NCBI RefSeq assembly: GCF_002368335.1
Contig: NZ_AP018288.1
Span: 5,963,091 to 6,027,090 of the forward strand
DNA length: 64,000 nt
DNA from: Nostoc sp. NIES-4103
GTDB taxonomy: Bacteria > Cyanobacteriota > Cyanobacteriia > Cyanobacteriales > Nostocaceae
Direction of reading: 5' to 3'
This document shows, piece after piece, positions 7,966 through 17,019 of this stretch. Position 1 is the first letter of the stretch. Every line of letters begins with the position of its first letter. Made by a program: the position numbers and the translations under genes. The notes under the pieces are model-generated. The model saw only the letters and a program-made list of their open reading frames with translations, was not told where the DNA came from and made no database searches.

Positions 7966-9828
7966 TTAACCACCTGGTACTTTCGTATACATACCTTGAC
8001 CTTGGGTATCGTAAACGAACAAAGGCAGATTAGCATTATCACTAATTACTGCCAGGGCTTCTTGTAAAGTTTGCCAGTGATTGGCAGCACCAGCTACAGG
8101 ACTGGGATTTTGAGGAGTGGCATTAGACATGCTACTTTGTAGTACTTGTTCATACTCCGGGGTCAGCCAGACAATAATTCCTTTGTCATTGATGGTGTAG
8201 GTACAAATCCGAATTTCACCAGAACAAGTTTTGGTTAAGTCAGCGCGGGTTTGTTGCTGATTGCCAACAGTTTGTAGTTTCTCTTGTGCTTGCTTGAGGG
8301 CAACTGAGTAGGGTTCAGTGAGACTCTGAGCTTGATTGTAGTAAGGGCTATCTTGAGAAATCTGTTTAGCATTTTGCAAAGCTTGACCCCAGTATACTGC
8401 CGCCGCTTGCCATTGGTTTTGCTGCTCATAGGCTTGGGCTTGTTTGGCTATGTTGAGGGCTTGTTGGTAGCTTTTAGCAGCTAATTGTTCTTTAGTGACG
8501 CGATCGCGTGCTGTTGCTAATTTAGGTTTATACTCTATTAACAGCTTTTGGGCTTCTTGGGATGCTGGGCTAGCTTGGGGAATAATCATCAAAGCATTGA
8601 TTGCGATTTGCCAACTCGATTGCACTTTTTGCCAGTCACTCAAAGATTTAGCACTAGCTTCTCGTTTGGCGGCGACACTAGCCACAGCTTTGGCGGCTGT
8701 GAGTTTTTTCAACCATCTTTCTTGTGCCAGCAACTGCTGATTGATCATTTGTAAACTGACACGATACCTTATTAACCTGGGTTGTACAAGCTTATAAAGT
8801 TCACTATTGGGGTTGATGGCTTCTAGTGGCGCGATCGCCTGCCGCCATAGATGTTGTCTAGCTTGTAATTCCTCTAAACTCTTAGCAGGTGTTTCAGTTG
8901 TTCGCGCTGCTTGTGCTGCCGCCTGCAAAGCCTTTACTACCTGATTAATTTTTTGTGCCTGGCTAGACAAGCTAACTTTTAGTTCCTCTGCTTCTTGAGC
9001 ATGGGGTGACCAACCAGGAATTACTGCCAGGTCAGCGCTGGTTGCCTCTAATTGCTGTTGTAATGCGACTAATTCATTTTCTGACCTAGCACGACTCATC
9101 TTTTGCCTAGATTCAGTTTTAAGTTTCTGGGCAGCTTGTATCTCTTTGCACTCAAACATCACACAAGGACGAGTTAGCAAATAAGCAGCGCTAATCAACA
9201 CAACAATTCCTACCAAACCTGCACCCAGCAGAATCGGTTGAACTTGACGGCGTTTTGTCTGCCTAGTCAATAAATCCGGTGTATCTGCCAGAGGGTCAAA
9301 CGGATCTTCTAGTTCCTCCTGGTGATTTTCTTCGGTAGATGGAAAGTCTAGAGGAGGAAATGAGAGAGATGAGGAAGATGAGGGGAATACTGCTTTTCCT
9401 GTTCCCCAGTTCCCAAGCTCCTCAACTTCCCTGCTCCCCTGTGCCCCTAATCCCCACTCTCTTTCGGTCGTGGGGGCCCCGAGTTCCCCTGCTCCCCTGC
9501 TCCCTTGCTCCCCTGCTCCCTTGCTCCCCTGCTTCACAGTTAGGGAATGTTTAGCATAAGGAAGTTTGTCACCACTAACCCTGATAAAACATTGCACCCG
9601 TTGCTCCCTGTAATTTGGTAGCGACTGAAGTACTTCATCAAATAAAGCAAAAATTTGCTGTGTGTCAGCAGTTACACCTACAGGGTGTTGAATTAAAATC
9701 ATTAACTCGTCTCTGTTGACAGCACACTTGATCCGGAAGGCTTCACCAGATGGCACTTCTACAAGAAATTGTTCTTGCAAAGTTCTCGCTAAAAGCTGTA
9801 AATCTTCCTGCTGGACTGCTACTTTCAT
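7966..9828 (-). CDS. Large single-span protein with coiled coil, unknown function
   Basis: A 620-residue protein. I recognise no enzyme domain. Residues 1-100 form a small folded domain (QQEDLQLLARTLQEQF, then RIKCAVNRDELMILIQH). Residues about 100-190 are linker. A membrane segment follows at about 200-222 (LLGAGLVGIVVLISAAYLL). Residues about 235-500 are long amphipathic Ala/Gln-rich helices with TPR-like or coiled-coil character. The C-terminal 110 residues are a separate domain (CSGEIRICTYTINDKGIIVW). The linker contains in-frame dispersed repeat DNA (about 9365-9535), read as GAPTTEREWGLG plus Gly/Ser/Glu-rich low complexity. Topology suggests an anchored protein with most of its mass on one side. 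No functional neighbour is evident. Confidence 0.75.
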   Translation of the reverse strand: MKVAVQQEDLQLLARTLQEQFLVEVPSGEAFRIKCAVNRDELMILIQHPVGVTADTQQIFALFDEVLQSLPNYREQRVQCFIRVSGDKLPYAKHSLTVKQGSKGAGEQGSRGAGELGAPTTEREWGLGAQGSREVEELGNWGTGKAVFPSSSSSLSFPPLDFPSTEENHQEELEDPFDPLADTPDLLTRQTKRRQVQPILLGAGLVGIVVLISAAYLLTRPCVMFECKEIQAAQKLKTESRQKMSRARSENELVALQQQLEATSADLAVIPGWSPHAQEAEELKVSLSSQAQKINQVVKALQAAAQAARTTETPAKSLEELQARQHLWRQAIAPLEAINPNSELYKLVQPRLIRYRVSLQMINQQLLAQERWLKKLTAAKAVASVAAKREASAKSLSDWQKVQSSWQIAINALMIIPQASPASQEAQKLLIEYKPKLATARDRVTKEQLAAKSYQQALNIAKQAQAYEQQNQWQAAAVYWGQALQNAKQISQDSPYYNQAQSLTEPYSVALKQAQEKLQTVGNQQQTRADLTKTCSGEIRICTYTINDKGIIVWLTPEYEQVLQSSMSNATPQNPSPVAGAANHWQTLQEALAVISDNANLPLFVYDTQGQGMYTKVPGG

Positions 9829-10767
9829 AGACTGTTCCCGCTAGTCTTCTATTATTATTTTTTTATTGGTTGAAGGAATGAAATTAAGCAATTTGGTGAC
9901 TTTTGTTTGTTGAATACAGATGCACAGTTTAACCAACCACAACTATAGAATCAAACAGACCAACTTTCTAACACAACTTTTAGCTTTTAACCAAAAATCA
10001 AAAAATCAGTGATTTTTCGTATATCCAAGAAGGGTAAGGGTAATGGACGGCAAGATAAGGAGAAGAATTATGTTTTATCTTCTGATTCAGATTGCTAGAT
10101 AATAAATTCACAAATTTAACTTGTAGTTAAATTAAAAATAAAAAATGGGAATAATAAATTTTTTGAGTACTTTTATGGCTTGGTTTGTCAATTGAACCGA
10201 GTATTGGGGATTAAAAGTCAAAAATGAAGAAGGGGAAGGGGAAGGAGGATGGGGGTTGGGAACCCCACAATTAAGATAGGGGGTTTCAAGTATGGACGCT
10301 GATTTTTATCGCATTACGTGGCGGGTAAAATCTGATTTTAATATTCTGGGCAATTAAGATAGTAGCTCTATAACTATGTGGGGAAAAGTTTTAACTTTAA
10401 CTCCCAACCCCAATTCCCCTTTTCCTTTTCCCCTTTTTGGTAAAAATGCAAAATTTGCTTTGGTTGAGACTTTTACCTTTTAACTTGTCCATCCACAAGA
10501 CCCCACGCCACACTTTGACATAGATGCTGGTTTTGTTCTATGCTGGCATATTTACCGAGAATAATAATCACGTGTAGTTGTTACAGCTGAAACGGATTGA
10601 TACCAGAAATGAGTTTGCCTCCTTGACCGAATTAGATAAAATTGAACCGTGAAAAAATAAATTATTCTTATATATGCCTAAAGTAGGATTTAGTAATTAT
10701 GGTGCTGAAAAAAACAAAAATAGTACCAAATAAATGCTAAGGAAGTGTAATTAGAAGGTGCATATCA
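9829..10767. other. Long gene-free region upstream of the SucC-like gene
   Basis: No open frame with coding character in 939 bp. It holds opposing purine- and pyrimidine-rich arms (10228-10262 GAAGGGGAAGGGGAAGG and 10407-10440, roughly its reverse complement), a hairpin-forming GGAACCCC/GGGGTTTC near 10257-10287, and a 12-bp direct repeat CAATTAAGATAG at 10268-10279 and 10351-10362. It probably contains a long 5' region and an element remnant. Confidence 0.5.
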
Positions 10768-12006
10768 ATGGATTTATTAGAGTACCAAGTTAAAGAATGG
10801 TTTGCAGAAATAGGCATTCCTGTATTGCCCTCGCAACGCATTGACCATCCTACAGAGTTGAAGCGGTTAAAAATTAACTATCCGATTGTACTCAAGTCTC
10901 AGGTACATGCCAGTGAAAGGGTAAAAGCAGGCGGTGTCAGGGTTGTAGAAACTACCATTGATGCGATCGCAGCCGCACAAACTATCTTCAAATTGCCAAT
11001 TTGGGGTGAGTTACCAGAAGTTTTACTGGCAGAATCTAAGTATGATGGCCAGCAAGAATTTTATTTAGCTGTAGTTTTAGATACTGCTGTCTGCCGACCA
11101 GTACTTTTAGGTTGTAAAGAAGCAGATATTGATTGGGAAACAGCAGGCGAAAGAATGCACCATGTTGTCGTCAAACAAGAATTTTCTCCTTTTTATGCAC
11201 GGCGACTGGCTTTAAAAATGGGTTTACAAGGTACGCTGATGCAGTCAGTCAGCAGCGTCCTAGAAAAGATGTACGAGTTATTTGTGCAAAAAGACCTAGA
11301 TTTAGTAGAAGTTAATCCCTTAGCAATCAACGCTGCTGGTGAAGTGATGGCTCTCAATGGTAAAGTCAGCATTAACGAACGAGCTATGGGTCGTCATCCA
11401 GAAATTGCTGAGATAGCAGCCAAAATAGCCAACCGTCGTCACGATAGACAGATGAATGGTCACTCACAGGACTGGAATGATTCAGAAACGCAAGGTAAAA
11501 TAGGCATTCTCGGTAATGGCACTGGTTCGATTATGGCAACCTTCGATTTAGTTGTCAGCGCTGGTGGTCAACCTGGTAACTCTCTCAACCTGCGTCATGC
11601 TTTCCCCACTGATACCTCACCAACTACATTTTGCGATCGCTTGGCGAAAGGTTTGAATATCTTAGCTACTGACAAAAGCATTCAAGTTATACTCATCAAC
11701 CTCTTGGGTAGTGTTCCTCAAGCAGAAGAAGTCGCCCAAGTCATTGCTACATTTGTGCAACACGAAAATAGCGAAATCAACTCACAATTTTTAGGCAAAA
11801 ATGGTAATGGAACCCTACGGGAATCTGATTTTCCGCGCTTAGTTGTCCGTCTTGCTGGTTCCGATTTCAATGCTGCTAATAATTTTTTAGCAACATTAAA
11901 AACTCGCGGCGATGCCTTGATACTGGTAGAAAATTTAGATGAGGCGGTAGCAGAAGCAGTCCATCTCACCAAGCCAACCGCTTACAAGAAAGTTAGAAAA
12001 GTGTAA
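10768..12006 (+). CDS. Succinyl-CoA synthetase beta-like ATP-grasp protein, divergent
   Basis: A 412-residue protein of succinyl-CoA synthetase beta (SucC) architecture: ATP-grasp domain about residues 1-240, CoA-ligase-type domain about 245-400. Family landmarks include MDLLEYQVKEWFAEIGIPV, KSQVHASERVKAGGVRVVE, DLDLVEVNPLAIN and GILGNGTGSIMATFD. Compared from memory with E. coli SucC, the nucleotide-loop HAGGRGKAGG reads HASERVKAGG, the metal-site LDGK reads LNGK, and the phosphohistidine-cradling LDVGGGA reads LNLRHAF. Synthetase activity is therefore doubtful. The partner alpha-like gene follows 327 nt downstream with a strong hairpin between. AAGGTG about 8 nt upstream supports the start. 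It could be an active but divergent acyl-CoA synthetase or a regulatory derivative. Confidence 0.8.
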   Translation: MDLLEYQVKEWFAEIGIPVLPSQRIDHPTELKRLKINYPIVLKSQVHASERVKAGGVRVVETTIDAIAAAQTIFKLPIWGELPEVLLAESKYDGQQEFYLAVVLDTAVCRPVLLGCKEADIDWETAGERMHHVVVKQEFSPFYARRLALKMGLQGTLMQSVSSVLEKMYELFVQKDLDLVEVNPLAINAAGEVMALNGKVSINERAMGRHPEIAEIAAKIANRRHDRQMNGHSQDWNDSETQGKIGILGNGTGSIMATFDLVVSAGGQPGNSLNLRHAFPTDTSPTTFCDRLAKGLNILATDKSIQVILINLLGSVPQAEEVAQVIATFVQHENSEINSQFLGKNGNGTLRESDFPRLVVRLAGSDFNAANNFLATLKTRGDALILVENLDEAVAEAVHLTKPTAYKKVRKV

Positions 12007-12212
12007 AATGATATGTTTTTCGCTCTGGTGAATTGATCAGCCAATACTCACCAGAGCTAGGTTTAGAGACTGTTAGGTTAGTGAGCAATAACACAAATTT
12101 TGAAATTTTAGTAAAAATTAAGTAATAACACAATACATTTCAATGAGTGATGTCTATTACTCGGAAATTTCTTTTTTTTCTCAAAGGCTAGGAAGATGAA
12201 AAGGGTGTAGGG

Positions 12213-12237
12213 AACCCCATTATTTAATAATGGGGTT
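12213..12237. terminator. Hairpin between the SucC-like and SucD-like genes
   Basis: A 10-bp stem AACCCCATTA/TAATGGGGTT (12213-12222 with 12228-12237) sits inside a larger imperfect inverted repeat (AGGGTGTAGGGAA before it, TTCCCCTACACTCC after it). It may terminate or process the transcript between the two paired genes. Confidence 0.6.
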
Positions 12238-12333
12238 TTAAACTTCGTTTTTCCCCTACACTCCACACCCTGTTTTCTGTTAAAATTTCCAGTGCCTCAA
12301 GCCACTGGGTTGCCAAACTTACCAGAATTTTTT

Positions 12334-13215
12334 ATGAACCTAACGCCAGATAGCAAAGTAATCATTCAAGGCTTCAGTGAATTTATATCGGCAACTCATA
12401 TTGCTCAAATGAAAGCTTATGGTACCAATTTAGTTGCTGGTGTCAATCCCGGATGTGGTGGACAGCAACTCTACGATCTCCAGTTATTTGATTTAGTTGA
12501 GGAAGTAGTAGCACAATTTGGCACAATTGACACAACAATTATCAGTGTACATCCTTACCAAGTGCTAGATGCAGCATTAGAAGCGATCGCCTCTGATATT
12601 CGCCAAATTATTATTATCTCTGCTGGGGTGCCACCTTTAGATATGGTGGAATTACTTCGCAAAACCGAGGCATGTGAAACTTTGATAGTTGGGCCGAATA
12701 GTCCCGGAATCATCGTACCTGGGAAAATTCTCTTAGGCACTCACCCCAGCGAATTTTATACACCTGGGCCTGTAGGCATTGTGAGTCGCAGCACTACCCT
12801 CACATACGAAATTGCCAGAGAATTAACAAAAGCTGGTTTAGGGCAATCGATTAGTGTCAGTATTGGTAGTGATGCGATCGTTGGTTCATCGTTTCTGCAA
12901 TGGCTGCAAATTCTCGATGAAGACGATACTACAGAAGCGATCGTTTTAGTTGGTCAACCTGGTGGTGATAGTGAAGAAGCCGCAGCACGATATATTACTG
13001 AGGCAATTGACAAACCAGTTATTGCCTACATCGCAGGTACACAAGCACCACTAGCAAAAAATTGGCATCAGACAGGAACTTTAGCAACAGTTATAGGACG
13101 CCCTCCCAACTTTGGCACTGCACAAAGCAAATTAGCTGCTTTCCAAGCAGCAGAAGTGCCTGTGGCTGAACGCCCTTCTCTAATTCCAGAATTGTTAAAA
13201 AAGGCGATTCATTGA
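12334..13215 (+). CDS. Succinyl-CoA synthetase alpha-like CoA-binding protein, catalytic site altered
   Basis: A 293-residue protein colinear with succinyl-CoA synthetase alpha (SucD): Rossmann CoA-binding domain (SKVIIQGF, then GTNLVAGVNPGCGG), IVGPNSPGIIVPGK, VGIVSRSTTLTYEIAREL, and a C-terminal flavodoxin-like ligase domain. Aligned by eye with E. coli SucD, the active-site GHAGA reads HQTGT, so the phosphorylated His is replaced by Gln with a His one place earlier (residue 245). GEIGG reads GQPGG (the conserved Glu lost), the CoA loop GFTGSQGTFH reads GFSEFISATH, and GPNCPG reads GPNSPG. The frame opens with GTG at 12292, but the ATG at 12334 matches the family N-terminus. Its pairing with the beta-like gene suggests they still form a complex; classical catalysis is unlikely. 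Confidence 0.8.
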   Translation: MNLTPDSKVIIQGFSEFISATHIAQMKAYGTNLVAGVNPGCGGQQLYDLQLFDLVEEVVAQFGTIDTTIISVHPYQVLDAALEAIASDIRQIIIISAGVPPLDMVELLRKTEACETLIVGPNSPGIIVPGKILLGTHPSEFYTPGPVGIVSRSTTLTYEIARELTKAGLGQSISVSIGSDAIVGSSFLQWLQILDEDDTTEAIVLVGQPGGDSEEAAARYITEAIDKPVIAYIAGTQAPLAKNWHQTGTLATVIGRPPNFGTAQSKLAAFQAAEVPVAERPSLIPELLKKAIH

Positions 13216-13335
13216 AAAATTCACAAGACAGAATTTACCAGTGCAGCTGGTAATTACTGGGTTGATGGTGCGTTAGACTTAACGCCATAACTCACCCTAC
13301 AAAATTCGTAATTTTTTCAATTAGAAATACCTAAA

Positions 13336-13367
13336 AATTACGAATTACGAATTACGAATTACGAATT
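13336..13367. repeat. ACGAATT heptamer array abutting a start codon
   Basis: About four copies of ATTACGA run directly into the ATG at 13368. They occupy the place where a ribosome binding site should be, and no Shine-Dalgarno sequence is visible. Confidence 0.85.
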
Positions 13368-14111
13368 ATGGCGACTTTTCCCGTTTATTTTTGGTTAGGG
13401 TCATTGCGGATTCATCCTCATATATTGTTTGAGTCTTTGGCTTATGCTACAGCCTTTCGTTTATTACTACGAAATGTCCGCAAGGATTCCATTTCAGCCA
13501 GCCAACGCGGTTCTGTAATGGTCGGTGGTATGGTTGGTGCTTTAATTGGTGCTAAAGTGCTGGTTGGATTGCAACATATAGATTTAATTTCGCAAAACCC
13601 ACAGCAATTAATATTAATACTTCTACAAGGAAAAACAGTAGTTGGCGCACTCTTGGGTGGACTGATTGGTGTGGAAATTACCAAAAAAATCATTGGTGTT
13701 AATCAGTCTACTGGTGATGTGTTTGTCTATCCTTTGATTGTAGGGACAGGTATTGGCAGGATTGGTTGCTTTTTAACAGGGTTGAGCGATCGCACTTATG
13801 GTATTGCCACAAGTTTACCTTGGGGTATTGATTTTGGCGATGGTATTTACCGTCATCCTACACAATTATATGAAATTATATTTTTATTAATTTTAATTTT
13901 ATTTTTTAAACTTCGCAGTAAATATAACTATCAAAATGGCGATTTGTTTAAATTTTATTTAGTTCTATATTTAAGCTTCCGTTTATTGATAGATTTTATT
14001 AAACCAGAGTTTCGTCCTCTTTTAGGCTTAAGTGCAATTCAATTTGCTTGCCTCTTAACTTTACTATATTATCGCCAAACAATTCCCAAAATATTCAAAA
14101 TCCAAAGATAG
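13368..14111 (+). CDS. Lgt-like membrane protein (prolipoprotein diacylglyceryl transferase family)
   Basis: A 247-residue polytopic protein with about seven membrane segments. The Lgt signature is recognisable as GRIGCFLTGLSDRTYG (about residues 132-147) and IYRHPTQLYEIIF (about 163-175), matching GRIGNFxNGExxG and RHPxQLYE of Lgt. The essential HGG loop of Lgt is replaced by VVGALLGG, so the usual His is missing, and GNF has become GCF. It is therefore probably a paralogue, not the housekeeping enzyme that moves diacylglycerol from phosphatidylglycerol to lipoproteins. It lies 67 nt before a radical SAM gene and with it forms a likely operon. A role in handling a glycerolipid substrate is inferred. 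Its ATG follows a heptamer array without a visible ribosome binding site. Confidence 0.82.
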   Translation: MATFPVYFWLGSLRIHPHILFESLAYATAFRLLLRNVRKDSISASQRGSVMVGGMVGALIGAKVLVGLQHIDLISQNPQQLILILLQGKTVVGALLGGLIGVEITKKIIGVNQSTGDVFVYPLIVGTGIGRIGCFLTGLSDRTYGIATSLPWGIDFGDGIYRHPTQLYEIIFLLILILFFKLRSKYNYQNGDLFKFYLVLYLSFRLLIDFIKPEFRPLLGLSAIQFACLLTLLYYRQTIPKIFKIQR

Positions 14112-14178
14112 AATTCTTATGTAAGATGGATGGAAATCAAAAGGATTTGTTATAAATCAATTATTGCTTATTTTCAAT

Positions 14179-15597
14179 ATGCCTACTCGTAATTATCTTT
14201 TTTACGCTTTGACAAACAGCATTTGCTCAAAATGTTTGGTCAAAGTAGAAGCAAAAATCATTTTTCAAGATGATTGTGTTTACTTAGTTAAACACTGTCC
14301 CACCCACGGACAAGAAAAAGTTTTAATAGCTGACGATATTGATTATTATAAAAAGTCTCTGGAATTTATTAAACCTGGAGATATGCCGTTGAGGTTTAAT
14401 ACATCAATAAAATATGGCTGTCCTTATGATTGTGGACTTTGTGCTGACCATGAACAGCACAGTTGTTTAACTTTAGTAGAAATAACAGATAAATGTAATC
14501 TTTCTTGCCCCATTTGCTATGCTGATTCTGGCGCTGAAGAAGTTTCTGCAATATCTTATCAACCCCGTCGCCATCGCAGTTTAGCACAAATTGAAAAAAT
14601 GATTGATGCGGTAGTGGCGAACGAGGGAGAACCACAAATAGTGCAATTAAGTGGTGGTGAACCAACCATACACCCAGATTTTTTTCAAATTCTAGATATA
14701 GCGAAAAGCAAGCCCATTAAGCATTTAATGATTAATACCAATGGTGTGAGGATTGCCAAGGATAAATCTTTTTGCGATCGCCTCAGCCAATATATGCCAG
14801 GAATTGAACTATATCTCCAATTTGATAGCTTTGAAAACGAAGTTTTACAGGAATTACGCGGTGCTGATTTACAGGAAGTTAGAGAAAAAGCAATTAACCA
14901 TCTTAACGAATATAATATTTCCACGACTTTAGTCGTTACTCTTAAAAAAGGATTGAACGACCATGAAATTGGCAACATTATAGAGTATGCATTACAACAA
15001 AACTGCATTCGTGGCGTGACTTTTCAACCAATACAAGCAGCAGGAAGATTAGAGGGATTCGACCCTCAAAAAGATAGATATACATTAACAGAAGTTCGCA
15101 GGTCGATTCTGCAACAAAGTCCCTATTTTAAATCGGAAGATATTCTACCAGTTCCTTGCCACCCAGATTGTTTAGCAATGGCTTATGCCCTGAAACTAAA
15201 TGGCAAAGTAATACCATTAACTGGGTTAATTAATCCAGATGTTTTTGTGGATATACTACCTAATAGCGTACTTTATGAACAAAATGAAGAACTAAAACGG
15301 CATATTTTCCAATTATTTTCTACCAGCCATTCTCCAAACTCCGCAGCAGCATCATTAAAACAACTGTTGTGTTGCCTACCGATGATACCTGTACCTGAAG
15401 GTATTAACTATTCTAATGTATTTCGAGTTATGATTGTGCAATTTCTTGACCCTTTTAACTTTGATGTCCGTTCAGTCAAGCGTTCCTGTATTCATATTGT
15501 TCACCCAGATGGTAGGATTATTCCCTTCGATACCTTTAATATTTTTTACCGTGAGGGTAGCGCTGGATATCATTTAGTTAATAACCGCTATTCATGA
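14179..15597 (+). CDS. Radical SAM protein resembling archaeal tetraether synthase (Tes/MJ0619-like)
   Basis: A 472-residue radical SAM enzyme. The SAM cluster motif is DKCNLSCPICYA (CxxxCxxC), followed by LSGGEPTIHPDF. An N-terminal zinc- or rubredoxin-like site is suggested by SICSKC and HCPTHG. A second cysteine set, YGCPYDCGLCADHEQHSC, lies directly before the SAM motif. C-terminal cysteines occur in VPCHPDC and LLCC. This order of Cys/His sets is what I recall for the MJ0619/Tes family, whose archaeal member joins lipid tails to make tetraether lipids and binds several Fe-S clusters. The ATG at 14179 is preferred over the TTG at 14164. Its partner upstream is Lgt-like and a small membrane protein gene follows. 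Family membership is likely; a lipid substrate in this organism is inference. Confidence 0.8.
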   Translation: MPTRNYLFYALTNSICSKCLVKVEAKIIFQDDCVYLVKHCPTHGQEKVLIADDIDYYKKSLEFIKPGDMPLRFNTSIKYGCPYDCGLCADHEQHSCLTLVEITDKCNLSCPICYADSGAEEVSAISYQPRRHRSLAQIEKMIDAVVANEGEPQIVQLSGGEPTIHPDFFQILDIAKSKPIKHLMINTNGVRIAKDKSFCDRLSQYMPGIELYLQFDSFENEVLQELRGADLQEVREKAINHLNEYNISTTLVVTLKKGLNDHEIGNIIEYALQQNCIRGVTFQPIQAAGRLEGFDPQKDRYTLTEVRRSILQQSPYFKSEDILPVPCHPDCLAMAYALKLNGKVIPLTGLINPDVFVDILPNSVLYEQNEELKRHIFQLFSTSHSPNSAAASLKQLLCCLPMIPVPEGINYSNVFRVMIVQFLDPFNFDVRSVKRSCIHIVHPDGRIIPFDTFNIFYREGSAGYHLVNNRYS

Positions 15598-15627
15598 ATT
15601 TTAGTTATTTGAACTTAGGATAAATGA

Positions 15628-15954
15628 ATGTCACAGAGCAATGAAAATCATGAAATACTAAAGATTTTTTTAGGAATCTTATTATTATTATTTTGTCATT
15701 TTATTGCATTAGTAATACTATTTACTCTTGGTTACTTATTACAGTTAAATTCTAGCTCTAACAATTATATTGGTTTACAAGTTTGGATTATTGGTGGAGT
15801 TGGTTTTTTGTTCTGGCAACTTATATATGTGATTCCACTTTGTATTTGGCTACAACGACGGCAGCAAGCAGCAATCAGAAAAGGTGTAATAATTGGTGCA
15901 GCTATTACTGCTTTATTGAATGGTGGTTGTTTTTTACTATTCAATATCCGTTAA
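15628..15954 (+). CDS. Small three-span membrane protein linked to the radical SAM gene
   Basis: A 108-residue protein with three likely membrane segments: about residues 12-37, 49-73 and 84-104. A basic loop (LQRRQQAAIRKG) precedes the third span. No known domain was recognised. TAGGA lies 7 nt before the ATG. It begins 30 nt after the radical SAM gene on the same strand, so it is probably the third gene of that operon. It could be an accessory anchor or a lipid-related subunit, but nothing in the sequence proves this. Confidence 0.65.
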   Translation: MSQSNENHEILKIFLGILLLLFCHFIALVILFTLGYLLQLNSSSNNYIGLQVWIIGGVGFLFWQLIYVIPLCIWLQRRQQAAIRKGVIIGAAITALLNGGCFLLFNIR

Positions 15955-15971
15955 CAGTTGTCACAAAGCCC

Positions 15972-16826
15972 TTATTCAAAAACCACTGTCCGATTTCCAT
16001 ACACCAAAACGCGATTCTGTAAGTGTAAACGCACTGCTCTTGCTAAGACAACTCGCTCTAAATCCTTACCTTTTCTAATTAAATCATCAACTTCATCTCG
16101 GTGACTAACTCGCACCACATCTTGTTCAATAATTGGGCCAGCATCTAATTCAGCAGTGGCATAATGAGCCGTTGCTCCGATAATTTTGACACCACGTTCA
16201 AATGCTCTATGATAAGGATTGGCGCCCACAAAAGCAGGTAGAAATGAGTGATGAATATTAATAATTTGGGGAAATTGAGTAATAAAATCTGCACTGACAA
16301 TTTGCATATACTTGGCTAATACAACCAAATCAATTCGATATTGCCGCAGTAATTCTAATTGTTTAGCTTCCTGTTCAGCTTTATTATCTTTATTAATAGG
16401 GATGTGGTGGTAGTCAATACCAAACTGCTGTGCTACTTCTTGGAAATGAGAATGGTTACTAATAATTAGAGGAATTTCAGCAGTAAATTCTCCGGCGCGT
16501 TGTCGCCAAATCAAGTCAAACAGACAATGGTCTTGCCTGCTTACCCAAATAGCAATACGTCGAATAGTATCAGAAAAGTGTAGTTGCCATTTAGCGCCTA
16601 AAGGTTGGGCAATGGCATTAAATGCTGGGCCAATTAAATCTCTAGGCAAATTAAACCCATTTAACTGCCATTCAATACGCATCAGAAACAAACCAGCAGC
16701 GAAATCTGTATGCTGGTCTGAGTGGATAATATTGCCACCATTGGCATAGATAAAATTAGCAATTTTCGCTACTAGTCCTCTTTGGTCGGGACAGGAAATC
16801 AGCAATGTTGCGGTTGGATTAGTCAT
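15972..16826 (-). CDS. purU: Formyltetrahydrofolate deformylase
   Basis: PurU hydrolyses 10-formyltetrahydrofolate to formate and tetrahydrofolate, balancing one-carbon pools and supplying formate. Residues 1-80 form an ACT domain (TATLLISCPDQRGLVAKIAN). The formyltransferase-fold catalytic domain runs from about 90 and contains the Asn-His-Asp catalytic set: the Asn in ISNHSH, INIHHSFLPAFVGANPYH (His) and TAHYATAELDAGPIIEQD (Asp). The length of 284 residues is normal. It is convergent with the small membrane protein gene. The start ATG lies against a heptamer array on its 5' side. Confidence 0.95.
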   Translation of the reverse strand: MTNPTATLLISCPDQRGLVAKIANFIYANGGNIIHSDQHTDFAAGLFLMRIEWQLNGFNLPRDLIGPAFNAIAQPLGAKWQLHFSDTIRRIAIWVSRQDHCLFDLIWRQRAGEFTAEIPLIISNHSHFQEVAQQFGIDYHHIPINKDNKAEQEAKQLELLRQYRIDLVVLAKYMQIVSADFITQFPQIINIHHSFLPAFVGANPYHRAFERGVKIIGATAHYATAELDAGPIIEQDVVRVSHRDEVDDLIRKGKDLERVVLARAVRLHLQNRVLVYGNRTVVFE

Positions 16827-16828
16827 AG

Positions 16829-16990
16829 AATGGGAATTGGGAATGGGGCATGGGGAATTGGGAATTGGGAATTGGGAATTGGGAATTGGGAATTGGGAAT
16901 TGGGAATTATTTATTTCTCCCCTGCTCATCTGCTCCCTCATCCTCCTCATCCTCCTCATCCTCCTCATCCTCCTCATCTCCCCATCTTCC
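16829..16990. repeat. ATTGGGA heptamer array and CCTCCTCAT nonamer array
   Basis: Nine or more tandem ATTGGGA heptamers (16829-16908) are followed by four to five copies of the nonamer CTCCTCATC (16937-16980). The array occupies almost the whole interval between purU and the DUF4340 gene. Confidence 0.95.
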
Positions 16991-17019
16991 CTGACCTGAT
17001 AGTATCTTTGAATGTGTTA

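Noticed and set aside
9829..10767. A riboswitch or tRNA in the long gap before the SucC-like gene
   Set aside because: No tRNA cloverleaf or known riboswitch core was recognised; only inverted purine/pyrimidine arms and a short direct repeat were seen.
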